Shown in pieces: positions 38,089 through 47,500 of a DNA stretch of 64,000 nt (position 1 is its first letter; every line of letters starts with the position of its first letter). Under the pieces are notes generated by a model. That model saw only the letters and a program-made list of their open reading frames with translations, did not search any database and was not told the origin of the DNA. A program made the translations under genes and the position numbers. Location of the stretch: positions 5,054,001-5,118,000 of the forward strand of contig NC_002678.2 in assembly GCF_000009625.1 (NCBI RefSeq). The letters are read 5' to 3'. This DNA comes from Mesorhizobium japonicum MAFF 303099. Lineage in GTDB: Bacteria > Pseudomonadota > Alphaproteobacteria > Rhizobiales > Rhizobiaceae.

Positions 38089-39260
38089 GACTCAGGGGCA
38101 TTGAATCTCATCATTAGGTACAGTGGTCGCGAGAGGTCGGCGCAATCTTACATTTAAGTGCAGTGCGACACCTGCCAGAACTTCTCATGGAGAGCGATAC
38201 GCCATGAACGAGACTACCAATGTTTTGCGTCTTCGTCAGCCCGACGAAATTGATGATCCCCTGACGGATGTGCTCCGCACCGGGGGGCGCAAATTGCTGG
38301 CGCAGGCGATCGAGATCGAGGCCAAGACGTTTCTAGCCGAGATGCGGGCTTAAGCTCGGCGACGGCCGTGAGCGGATTGTGCGGCATGGTCACGGCCCGG
38401 AGCGGAGCATCCAGACGGGGATCGGGCCAGTGCCAGTCAGCCGGGTGAAGATCCGGGATCGCGGCGCGAATGGCGAGGTTGATCGGGTCCGGTTCTCCTC
38501 ATCGATCCTGCCGAAATGCGCTGCTTCCCGTTCTCTACCTGCGCGGTGTTTCGACGGGCGATTTTCAGGAAGCGCTGAGCGCGCTTGTGGGCAAGGACGC
38601 GCCGAACCTGTCACCCTCGGTGATCACGCGGCTGACGGGAGAGTAGAACGCCGACTACGAGCGTTGGCAAAAGCGCGATCTTTCGGCGCGCCACTATGTC
38701 TATGTGTGGGCGGACGGGGTCTATCTGCAGGCGCGGATGGAAGACCAAGCCGAATGCATGCTGGTCCTGATCGGCGCCACGCCCGAGGGCAGGAAAGAAC
38801 TCGTCGGTTTCCAGACCGGCGTTCGCGAGAGCGCACAGAGCTGGCGCGAGTTGCTGGTCGACGTGAAGCGGGGTGGCCTGAAGATCGCGCCCGATATTGC
38901 CGTCGGCGATGGTGCGCTCGGCTTCTGGAAGGCGCTCGACGAGGTCTTTCCCGGCACCAGGCACCAACGTTGCTGGGTGCACAAGACAGCCAACGTCCTC
39001 AACAAGGTGCCGCTCTCGGTGCAGGCCAACATGAAGACGGATTTGCGCGAGATTTACGGCGCGAAGTACGATAAGGCGCTCGACTGCCTGAAGAAGGATC
39101 GCGAGACGTTGCTTTCGTTCTACGACTTCCCCGCCGAACACTGGGATCATCTGCGTACGTCGAATCCGATCGAGAGCGTCTTGCCACCGTTCGCCACCGC
39201 ACGGTGCGCACGAAGGGCTCCCTGTCATCGAAAACCGCCAGGCTGATGGTCTTCAAGCTC

Positions 39261-39268
39261 GTCATGGC
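39261..39268. repeat. Left target duplication of the nested IS
   Basis: GTCATGGC precedes the left end and is repeated directly at 41324-41331. The two copies join the halves of the IS256 transposase in frame (LVMA-AAK). Confidence 0.88.
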
Positions 39269-41323
39269 TGTCGTGTTGCCTCACCTAATTTTGTTACCGG
39301 CTGCCTCACCAAGAATGTTACCCGCTCGCCAGACGTGCGGAATCTGAAGCGACATACGGCGCTAGGCTGCTGACCTCGCCGATGAGCCGCTGCACGGCTT
39401 GTTGTCGCCACGCCCTTACTCGCTTCTGCAACGTGTGAAGCTGGTGCAAGCTGTATCGTCCGGGATAACGGACCTGGAACTCGACGAGAAGTTCAAGTGC
39501 GGTCTGATCCGGACGCTCTTCAAGGCATCGTGCCATCTCTTCCCAATGGTCCTTAAAGATGTCGGGACGTCGGCCGCGCGGTTTGTCGTTGAGCCGACGA
39601 TAAGTCTTTGGCCCAACGACAACACCGCGCGCGCGAGCCGCTTGGCGCCAGAGATTGACCCGTTGAACGAGTGTTTTGTACTGCTTGCGGGTAAATCGAC
39701 CTGGAAACTGGACGCACAGCTCCTCGAAGAGCTGCGTGGCGTTGATGTTGGGGAATTCCTCCAATCGGCGACAAACGATCGGCCACACCATGCGGAGCGC
39801 CTGGACGCGGGCTTGGCCAGGCTCGGCGTAGACCGGCTTCGGCTTCTCCTGCATCGTCGCGGGAGGAGTGGGTGGGATCACCGGTTTGAGCGTCGGCGAG
39901 GGACTCGCAATAAGGGTTTGTGTCGAGACCTTTTGTAGACTTCGCAGGTAACGCGGTTTGGCTTCGATGGAGAAGGTCGGACGGATTTCGCCCGCATGCC
40001 AGGCGCTCGATAGGCTGGCTACGAACGCGGCCAGGTTGGGCGGTTCCGATGTCGCCGGTGGCGGTGTTTCGCCGTCAGCCAGCGCCGCCAGATAAGCCTG
40101 CACAGCTCGCATCTCCTCCAGCAGCTTCAGCGGATCGAGGTCGCCGGCGATCTCGCGCAGCTTGTTCTTGGCGGCCATCGGCATAGCCTCCGCCTGCAGG
40201 AGACGCTCGCAGGGAGTCTGCGGTGGATGATAGCGCTTGGCCACCTTCGCTCCGTCGCGCTGCTTGGCAGCCAGCTTGAACGAGGGCTGGAAGAAGTTCA
40301 CAAACAGCCGGGATGCCCCGTAGAGGCGCGTGATCGCTCTGGCTGCCGCCAAGCCCTCGAAGCGTCGATAGCCCAGGAGCTTCCGAACAACCGCCCCATT
40401 TTTCTGCTCGATCCACGCTTGGTCGTTCTTACGGTAAGGTCGCGAGCGAGTGAGTTCGATGCCGTGACCAAGGCAATATTCGATCAGCCTGTTGTTGACG
40501 AACTCGCTGCCATTGTCCACATCCAGCGCTCTAAGGGCAAAGGGCAAGCCCATGCGGATGCGCTCGAGTGTCTCGACCACGAGGGTGCCTTCTCGGGCCA
40601 CGATGGGCGCGGCCTCCGTCCATCCGCTCGCGATATCGGTCAGAACCAGGCTGTGAACGTAGCTACCGCGGTTGGCCTCTCCGCAATGAGCGACCAGGTC
40701 CATTTCCATGCTGCCGGGAAGCGGCTCGTTCCAGTCGGCAAAGGTGCGCATTTTGATGCGCCGCCGGGGCTCTGGCACAACCCTTGGCTTCTTTTTCGTA
40801 CGTATGGTGCGCCTTGGCATGGAGCAAGCGGTCGATCGTCGCGGCGCTCATCGACAGGATCTTGTGGCGGATCTCCTCCTCGAGCTTTAGATGTCCATTG
40901 CGTTCCAGCGCCGGCAATAGAATGGGCAGTAGAGCCTTGAGCCGCTTGCCGCAAACTCGGTCGGAAGCTTCCCACAGCACAATCAACGCGGCCCGAGCGG
41001 CCTCATCATAGAGCGACGGGCGTTGGCGGGTCTGACGGTGCTTCCGCTCCGGGTGGCTGTTCAGGACACGGATTGCGGACTTTTCGTGATATCCCGTCGC
41101 CGCGATGAACTCCTCCAAGATCCGGCGCTTGTCCTTGGTCGTTGCGGCCGCATAGCGATCCCTGACCGCATTGGCCAGTTCCATGCGCATGGCATGGGTC
41201 ATCTTCGTCTTCATGTTGCCTCCCTGGTGGTGAAGGCACCATGGCGACATGCGCCTTCACGGGTAACATTTTAGGTGAGGCAACGAGCCCGCGCGGTAAC
41301 ATTTTCCTTGAGGCAATGCGACA
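39269..41323 (-). mobile_element. Nested insertion sequence with doubled end repeats
   Basis: The 2055-bp element has terminal inverted repeats TGTCGTGTTGCCTCACC (left) and TGTCGCATTGCCTCAAG (right, complement). Each end carries two copies of a 22-bp-like motif, TTGCCTCA followed by TGTTACC, the second copy 20-35 bp inward. It is flanked by the 8-bp duplication GTCATGGC. The single transposase reading frame is split by a frameshift. I do not assign it to a named IS family; the doubled ends are like those of IS21 and Mu-type elements. Confidence 0.85.
39318..41214 (-). pseudogene. Integrase-core transposase of the nested IS, frameshifted
   Basis: The N-terminal frame (ATG 41214, MKTKMTHAMRMELANAVRDR) continues to about 40815 (TIDRLLHAK). 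The frame then shifts by +1 to PRRTIRTKKKPRVVPEPRRR and the DDE core: EMDLVAHCGEANRGS, ALDVDNGSEFVNNRL and WIEQKNGAVVRKLLGYRRFE. The C-terminus (39318 onward) holds helix-turn-helix-like repeats (RYSLHQLHTLQKRVRAWRQQ). The joint is a +1 change, so the A5G run nearby does not explain it as a programmed -1 shift. It is probably inactive. Confidence 0.75.
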
Positions 41324-41331
41324 GTCATGGC
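41324..41331. repeat. Right target duplication of the nested IS
   Basis: GTCATGGC follows the right end, identical to 39261-39268. Confidence 0.88.
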
Positions 41332-41481
41332 CGCCGCCAAATCCTGGCGAAGATTGAAGGGACAAAATCAGTTGCCCAAACTGCTCGCGGGTGCCAGGTT
41401 CCAGGACGGCATCGAGGCCATCGAAATGAAGCCGCAAAGCGCCGCTTGATCAACCCAGCCACCCAAATTCCGTTATAGCTC

Positions 41482-41600
41482 TGCTTGACGGCTATCTGGT
41501 CCATAACCATGATCCGCCTACCAGCAACATGGTTGTGTGGCGCGGCATGACCGGCTTGCACGACATCGCCTTCGCCATCTCCATTGAATTAAGCCGATGA
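41482..41600 (+). pseudogene. Possible C-terminal scrap of another transposase
   Basis: One frame reads LLDGYLVHNHDPPTSNMVVW then RGMTGLHDIAFAISIEL and stops, which resembles the extreme C-terminus of some IS4-like transposases (x-x-WRGLxRLxDI). It is too short for a firm assignment. The rest of 41600-41797 has nothing recognisable. Confidence 0.35.
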
Positions 41601-41797
41601 TGTGGGCAATCGGAAGCCACCCCGGATGGCTACAGCGGAGGGCGAGAGCGCCGAACCATGCTCCGGCGGACAGGACATGCACGGCATCGTTGAGCGGATG
41701 AACGACGCCTCTCGATCGCTCTGCCATCGATCGCCATCTGCAAAGGTACATCACGACGGAATCTAAGAGTAGCCGACAAGCCGACAGCATCGGCAAT

Positions 41798-41813
41798 TGT
41801 CGGCAACCCGACA
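41798..41813. promoter_or_regulatory. NifA-type upstream activator sequence
   Basis: TGT-N10-ACA (TGTCGGCAACCCGACA) is itself a near palindrome. It lies about 120 bp upstream of the -24 element at 41934, a normal distance for a NifA site. On its own such a motif is expected about once per 4 kb by chance; the pairing with a sigma-54 promoter is what supports it. Confidence 0.6.
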
Positions 41814-41932
41814 ACTGCTGTCGGGTTTATCAAAGTCGCGACTGGATAGGGCTAGACCCGACGTTCTGCCATACACCATTTAACCCATTGAATGCTTTGC
41901 GAACAATTTGTTCTGACGCAATCTTGGCGCAG

Positions 41933-41949
41933 TTGGCACGATTGTTGAA
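41933..41949 (+). promoter_or_regulatory. Sigma-54 (RpoN) -24/-12 promoter
   Basis: TTGGCACGATTGTTGAA matches the consensus TGGCACG-N4-TTGCW with exact spacing, perfect in the -24 block. The -12 GC is GA here, the one deviation. Transcription would start near 41960, which rules out the in-frame GTG at 41958 as start of the adenylation protein and favours ATG 42069. Confidence 0.6.
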
Positions 41950-42068
41950 GCTCCGAAGTGTCGACGCTAGACGAAATGAGATTGGCCGCGCTAACGCGGC
42001 CTGCCGACTGCGACTCTTCACCGCGAAACGTCCCATGCAAACCTCTGGGCGGAAGACGGAAAACTGCA

Positions 42069-44708
42069 ATGGACATGCCTACGATGCAGACTCTAATGCC
42101 TACCCTGTCCGGTCCGCGCCGGTCATTACGTTTTGGCGACGACAACATAGGCGATGTCATTGCCAAAACCCTGGATAAATTTGCGTCCAACACGGCTGTG
42201 CGGACGAACGAGAACGGCGACGTAAGCTATCAGGAATTGGGGATGTCCGCGTCCAGGCTTATGGGGCGCTTCGTGGCTATCGGCATCCGCCCTGGCGATG
42301 CGATTATACTTAAATTTCCCCGATCGGTGGATTTGGTCACAGCTATTCTCGCCACCCAAATGCTGGGCGTTGCCTTCGTGCCTGTTGATCCATCGGAGTC
42401 CGATCAGCGGTTGGACCACATAATCCGCAACACGAACGCCAAAGCGATCGCTAGTCCAGATCCTAGTGGTTCGATGCGCGTAGAGCCTATTCCGACACGC
42501 GATGATATCCACTCAGCGTTCTCAAACATTGCGTACATCATGCACACCTCTGGGAGCACCGGTATCCCGAAAGGGGTGCCGGTCTCCCAGGCAGCTCTCC
42601 TGAATTTGGTCGACTGGTATGTCGACATGATCGATTTCTCGGAAGGGATGAGCATCTCCCAACTCACCCGACCCTCATTTGATGTCTCGATCCCGGAGTT
42701 CTTCGTGCCATTTGCGACCGGTGGGACAATTGTCTTGCCGACTACGCAACTGCAAGCACAGGTCATTCAAACGGTCGAGTTCCTAGTTCAAAGCGGCACG
42801 AACGTCCTTCAGATGGTTCCAACCCTGTTGCGGCGCTTCCTGGGAGCACTTGAACGTCTTCCCTATGTAGCGGAGCGGTTCACGGATCTCAAATATGTTG
42901 TCTGCAATGGTGAATCCTTGCCAGACTCGCTTAGGCGACGATTTTACTCGGCTCTTCCTGACGCTACGCTGGTAAACAGCTACGGGCCAACCGAGTGTTG
43001 TGTTGCCGTTAGCTATCACTATTGCCGCCGTGGCGACGCAGAACTCCCAATGTTCATCGGTAAACCAGCATGCAACGTTGATTTCTATGTTCTTGACGAA
43101 GGCAACTCGGAGGTTGGTTTTGAAGTCGAGGGCGAGCTCTGGGTGGGAGGAGTGCAAACGTCCCAACGTTACGTGGCGGACGAAGCACAGTCGAAACTTC
43201 GCTTCGTGCCATTCTTGACGGCTAACGGTGAACAAATGCTGTACCGCACGGGTGACTATGTCGTGGCGTCGGAAGAAAACGGATTGCGGTTTCTCGGACG
43301 AAACGATGATCAGATCAAGTACCGAGGAACCCGGCTGGAGAAAGGAGAGATTACCAGCGCCCTCGATAAGACGGGCCTATGCACGGATTCAGCTGTGGTC
43401 GTGGTCGATAGAGACGACGACAAGAGCCAGGATCTGGTCTGCATGGTGACGCCCGCGGACGCTGACGTGGAAGAAGTTCATCGGCGACTTTCGGATATCC
43501 TGCCGAATGATCGCGTTCCGAGGCTCGTTGTGCCTCTTGTCGGGCTTCCTTTCACAGCTAATGGAAAACTCGACCAGATCGCCCTCCAGAGAATTGCCAA
43601 GGAGGCGATCAGGGCGAACATGAACCATGCCACATCTCGGAAGGAACATTCGGCGGGGTCACCGCTAGATCACTTGCTGGAGGCGGTACACGCCGCAAAG
43701 GGAAGATGGGCATTTCCCAGCTTAACAGCTCGGGAGTGCGACATAGATTCACTGAACTTCCTCGATATCCAACTCAAGTTGGCCGAAGCCGGCCTCATGT
43801 TTGGCGAGGACGTCTATCAAGAGCAAGACCTATCGCTCGAGGAGTGGGCAAGGAGAATTCAACCGGTGGGTCGCAACCAATCTCATGCGAGCACCACGGG
43901 CAAGAGCGGGAAGGGTGCCGAATTTAGGGACGAGTTGGAGCAACTTATTGAATACATTGAAAATAAAGCTCCAAGCACGGTTGTACTGCACTCATCGCTT
44001 GTAGCTTTAAGGAATATGACCCCCAAAGAGATAACAACCATTCTCCTTGAAGGGATCGAGCGCGTCTCCGCGTCGTCCACCGTTATTCTCCCGGCGTTCA
44101 CGCCGAGCTACTGTACTACGCAGCGCTTTCATTGGACGGAGACCAGGTCCGAAGCCGGGGTTTTGGCGGATCTTGTGATGCGAGAGCTCCCTGCTGGGCG
44201 CACCAAACATCCAGCTTATTCCATGGTCGTGACTGGCCTGAGAGCGCAGGAATTATGCGAAGCCGATTGGTGGAAATGCAGTCCGTTCGGTGACGATTCG
44301 ATTTTTGGATTGATCAGCCAGCTCGGGGGCTTTGTCATGCGCCTGGGCACACCGGTTGTTACTCATGTGCACCGCTGCGAATTGTTGGCGCAAGTGCCGT
44401 ACATGAAGACGACCGATATCGAGGGAGTTGTTGATTTCGGGACCGGGCCGCTTGACGCCTCATCACCGGTCTATGTTCGCGATGTCATGGGAAGGCCCGA
44501 GTATAGGTTTCTGGCGCGTGATGTCGCTCGCGACGACTATGAGTTGAAGGACGTCATACGTGACTTCGCGCTGGGTGGAACCTACGCAAGGCTAGTCGAC
44601 GTGAAAGACATGGAGTCCATTTTGGTTCGCGCCATGCGGAATGAGCCATATGGCTTCCTTAGGGAGGAGGGCAGGAACGAGGCACAACGCGCATATCCCC
44701 TTGGATAA
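42069..44708 (+). CDS. NRPS-like protein: adenylation, carrier and AAC(3)-type acyltransferase domains
   Basis: The 879-residue protein has three parts. An adenylation domain (about 20-510) shows A3 IMHTSGSTGIPKG (157-169), A4 PSFDVSIPEFF with the amino-group-binding Asp205, A5 NSYGPTE, A7 YRTGDY, A8 GRNDDQIKYRGTRLEKGEI and A10 Lys500 in TANGKLDQ. A carrier-like segment (about 530-600) has Ser561 in CDIDSLNFLDI. The last 260 residues are an aminoglycoside 3-N-acetyltransferase-like domain (VVLHSSLVALRNM; SPFGDDSIFGLI; VTHVHRCELL with His768 and Glu771). It should activate an amino acid, tether it and acylate an amine. Hand alignment to GrsA gives pocket residues D-V-P-Q-V-N-S-V-A. No condensation or thioesterase domain is present. 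The proline cis-4-hydroxylase gene follows after 53 bp. Confidence 0.85.
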   Translation: MDMPTMQTLMPTLSGPRRSLRFGDDNIGDVIAKTLDKFASNTAVRTNENGDVSYQELGMSASRLMGRFVAIGIRPGDAIILKFPRSVDLVTAILATQMLGVAFVPVDPSESDQRLDHIIRNTNAKAIASPDPSGSMRVEPIPTRDDIHSAFSNIAYIMHTSGSTGIPKGVPVSQAALLNLVDWYVDMIDFSEGMSISQLTRPSFDVSIPEFFVPFATGGTIVLPTTQLQAQVIQTVEFLVQSGTNVLQMVPTLLRRFLGALERLPYVAERFTDLKYVVCNGESLPDSLRRRFYSALPDATLVNSYGPTECCVAVSYHYCRRGDAELPMFIGKPACNVDFYVLDEGNSEVGFEVEGELWVGGVQTSQRYVADEAQSKLRFVPFLTANGEQMLYRTGDYVVASEENGLRFLGRNDDQIKYRGTRLEKGEITSALDKTGLCTDSAVVVVDRDDDKSQDLVCMVTPADADVEEVHRRLSDILPNDRVPRLVVPLVGLPFTANGKLDQIALQRIAKEAIRANMNHATSRKEHSAGSPLDHLLEAVHAAKGRWAFPSLTARECDIDSLNFLDIQLKLAEAGLMFGEDVYQEQDLSLEEWARRIQPVGRNQSHASTTGKSGKGAEFRDELEQLIEYIENKAPSTVVLHSSLVALRNMTPKEITTILLEGIERVSASSTVILPAFTPSYCTTQRFHWTETRSEAGVLADLVMRELPAGRTKHPAYSMVVTGLRAQELCEADWWKCSPFGDDSIFGLISQLGGFVMRLGTPVVTHVHRCELLAQVPYMKTTDIEGVVDFGTGPLDASSPVYVRDVMGRPEYRFLARDVARDDYELKDVIRDFALGGTYARLVDVKDMESILVRAMRNEPYGFLREEGRNEAQRAYPLG

Positions 44709-44758
44709 GTCGCGCAGATAGCTGCCTGATTTTCGAAGTGAACTAATTCGGAGGCTAG

Positions 44759-45604
<846 letters not shown>

Positions 45605-45682
45605 TCGGTGTGACTGAGTTGTCCGTCGGGGGCGAGTAGTTGCTTTCCGCGCACCAAGCCGAGGATTCACGTAGGGCAGTGG

Positions 45683-47338
45683 TCAATGCCGGGGAAAATA
45701 TGGCACTGTTTGCTCTGGCTTGCGGGTCGAACGTGTCGGCCGCTCAATCGAAAGTGTCATTTGAGGTGGGTGCTCTCCCGCATGCAAATCGCGAGCACGT
45801 TCGTCCAGTCCCTTGTCTGCTTCCGTGAGACGATGATTGAGGCGAAGGTAGTCCGTCCAGGTCGGGGTATGGAATGTCTCTGTCCACTGCATAGGCTTCT
45901 GAAGGTTACGCTGGAGCGTCCAGTGCCTCGCACCAACGCGGCTGTGGACATGTCGGCGCTCGCGCATGAGATCGAGGAAAGCCTCAATATTTTTCTCGAG
46001 GATCATATACTCGACTTTGACGACGATCGGACCGCTTCTCGGCCTGAGATCGAGTGCAACCGCCGGGGTGTCGAATTCCTCCAAAGGGTCGGGGTCGGAG
46101 TCGCGGCGGTCGCGAAGAGGAAACAGGACGCCAACTGCGGCGACGAGCAATAGGGCGCCAGCGGAGCATTCGAGCGCCAAGGTCAGGGAATGGTTCTGGG
46201 TCACCGTGCCCCATATCCAGCTGCCCGCCGCGATGCCGCCGTCTATCAAAGCATAGTAGATCGAGATGGTGCGCCCCACGACCCAGCGCGGACTTGCCAG
46301 TTGGACGCTCACGCCAAGCCCGGACCATGCGGTGACCCAGCCCGCACCGCCGAAGGCGAGCGCAATTGCTGCCACCGCAATCGAAGAGGTCAGTGCAAGG
46401 GAGAGGCAGCATGCCGCGCAAGCGACGCAGGCAAGCCTCATCAGCCGCTCTAGCTGCAAGCTCCGTCTGAGCATGCTGTTGGAGACCCCGGCCAGGACGG
46501 CGCCTGTCCCAAAGCCGCCCATCAGGGTGCCATAGGCGATGGGGCCTCCTCCCAGTTGATCCCGGACAACCAGCGGCAGAAGCGCGAGTATCGCGATGCT
46601 CGCCAGGCCAAAGAGGGTTCCGCGCGCGATCGACGCCTTGATTTCCGACGACATCGCCGTGAAGCGCAGACCGTCATGGAGCGCAGTCCGCAGCGGTTCG
46701 CGCGGGAGAGGCGAAGAGCGAACCTTCCATTTGCTGCGCCATATGGTGCACACAGGTACCAGGTAGCTGAGCGCGGTCACGGCGAACGCCGTCACAAGCC
46801 CGAACGAGGCAACGACGAGGCCGCCAAGCGCCGGGCCTACGGTCCGGACAGTGTTGAAGCCGACGGTGAGGAGGGTGACCGCGGCGGGAACGTCGCGTCG
46901 GTCGACGATATCGCCAACCGACGCTTGCCAAGCGGGATCGTTGACCGCGCTGCCGCACGCGATCAGGAAGCTGAAGCCGAGGATCATCCATGGGGCGACA
47001 AAGCCGAGCGCCACGGAAGTAGCCAGCATCGCAGATGCTATAGCCATAAGGCACCAACCGGCGAACATGACCCTGCGACGGCTGAAGTTGTCGGCGATGG
47101 CCCCGACGAAGACAGACAATATGAACGCAGGTAGAGTCGCTGACGCCTGCACCAGCGCAACCATCACATCGGACGTCGAGATCGTTGCCATCAGCCAGCT
47201 GATGGCAACGGCCTGCATCAACCAGCCGAGGTTGGCAACCTGTATGGCGAGCCAGATCGAACGAAAGGTCGAATTCCTGAGCGGCGCAAACGCCGCGGGC
47301 GAAGTTGCTTCCTGATTTGTGCACGCCACCTTACTCAA
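45683..47338 (-). CDS. MFS_3-family exporter with a C-terminal soluble domain
   Basis: The 551-residue protein has about 12 membrane segments (residues about 25-420) of the MFS_3/EntS-like group, including FVGAIADNFSRRRVMFAGW, the family's loop motif. A C-terminal soluble domain of roughly 100 residues (IVVKVEYMILEKNIEAFLDL) follows, as in many rhizobial members. EntS-type proteins export siderophores and other small metabolites. The gene converges on the hydroxylase gene with 78 bp between stops and lies downstream of the HypO-like gene on the same strand. Export of the product of the 42069-45604 genes is a reasonable guess. Confidence 0.85.
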   Translation of the reverse strand: MSKVACTNQEATSPAAFAPLRNSTFRSIWLAIQVANLGWLMQAVAISWLMATISTSDVMVALVQASATLPAFILSVFVGAIADNFSRRRVMFAGWCLMAIASAMLATSVALGFVAPWMILGFSFLIACGSAVNDPAWQASVGDIVDRRDVPAAVTLLTVGFNTVRTVGPALGGLVVASFGLVTAFAVTALSYLVPVCTIWRSKWKVRSSPLPREPLRTALHDGLRFTAMSSEIKASIARGTLFGLASIAILALLPLVVRDQLGGGPIAYGTLMGGFGTGAVLAGVSNSMLRRSLQLERLMRLACVACAACCLSLALTSSIAVAAIALAFGGAGWVTAWSGLGVSVQLASPRWVVGRTISIYYALIDGGIAAGSWIWGTVTQNHSLTLALECSAGALLLVAAVGVLFPLRDRRDSDPDPLEEFDTPAVALDLRPRSGPIVVKVEYMILEKNIEAFLDLMRERRHVHSRVGARHWTLQRNLQKPMQWTETFHTPTWTDYLRLNHRLTEADKGLDERARDLHAGEHPPQMTLSIERPTRSTRKPEQTVPYFPRH

Positions 47339-47500
47339 CTCCCCTCAGTGTTTCTAACGCCAGCTTGGCTCGCATGCACGGGGCCGACACATCCTTCTTC
47401 AGTGAATATACATGGCAAGGTTCCAGCCAACAGGACCCGCGCGGCTTCCACAAGGGCGACAGCGCAGAGAAAAGCCGGCGGATTAAAGACGTTTCCTATT

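Larger units (their letters stand above)
34621..38170 (+). mobile_element. Compact tniABQ transposon (Tn5053/Tn7-like)
   Basis: The element is about 3.55 kb and carries only a Mu/TnsB-type transposase, an AAA+ ATPase and a TniQ protein. The proposed ends are TGAGAATTTGCATTTGATTT at 34621 and, read inward from 38170, TGTCGCACTGCACTTAAATG. They share TG, then TGCA-TT at the same offset, and a GAGATT/AAGATT block about 20 nt from each terminus; a further copy lies deeper in each end (34673 and 38104-38110). No resolvase, cargo or convincing 5-bp target duplication was found. It abuts the nadB remnant and an IS256 relic. Confidence 0.75.
38204..41449 (+). pseudogene. IS256-family transposase relic, split by a nested IS
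   Basis: The first part (38204-39268) reads MNETTNVLRLRQPDEIDDPL at its start. A frameshift follows at about 38350 (premature TAA), then MRHGHGPERSIQTGIGPVPV, another frameshift near 38510, an in-frame TAG at 38643, and the DDE core (YVWADGVYLQARMEDQAE; AVGDGALGFWKALDEVFPG). The second part (41332-41449) restores the C-terminus AAAKSWRRLKGQNQLPKLL and ends at the TGA at 41447. It cannot make an active transposase. Confidence 0.85.

Noticed and set aside
34616..38175. 5-bp target duplication for the tniABQ transposon
   Set aside because: The flanks (GCAAT and CCTGC) do not match; either the end assignment is slightly off or the right flank was rearranged.
40790..40830. Programmed -1 frameshift at an A5G run in the nested IS transposase
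   Set aside because: The two halves are related by a +1 shift, so slippage at this run would not join them; a mutation is more likely.
34621..41449. CRISPR-associated transposon
   Set aside because: TniQ prompted the idea, but there are no direct repeats with spacers and no cas genes anywhere in the window.
41958..42068. GTG start at 41958 for the adenylation protein
   Set aside because: It coincides with the expected transcription start of the sigma-54 promoter; ATG 42069 gives the normal N-terminus.
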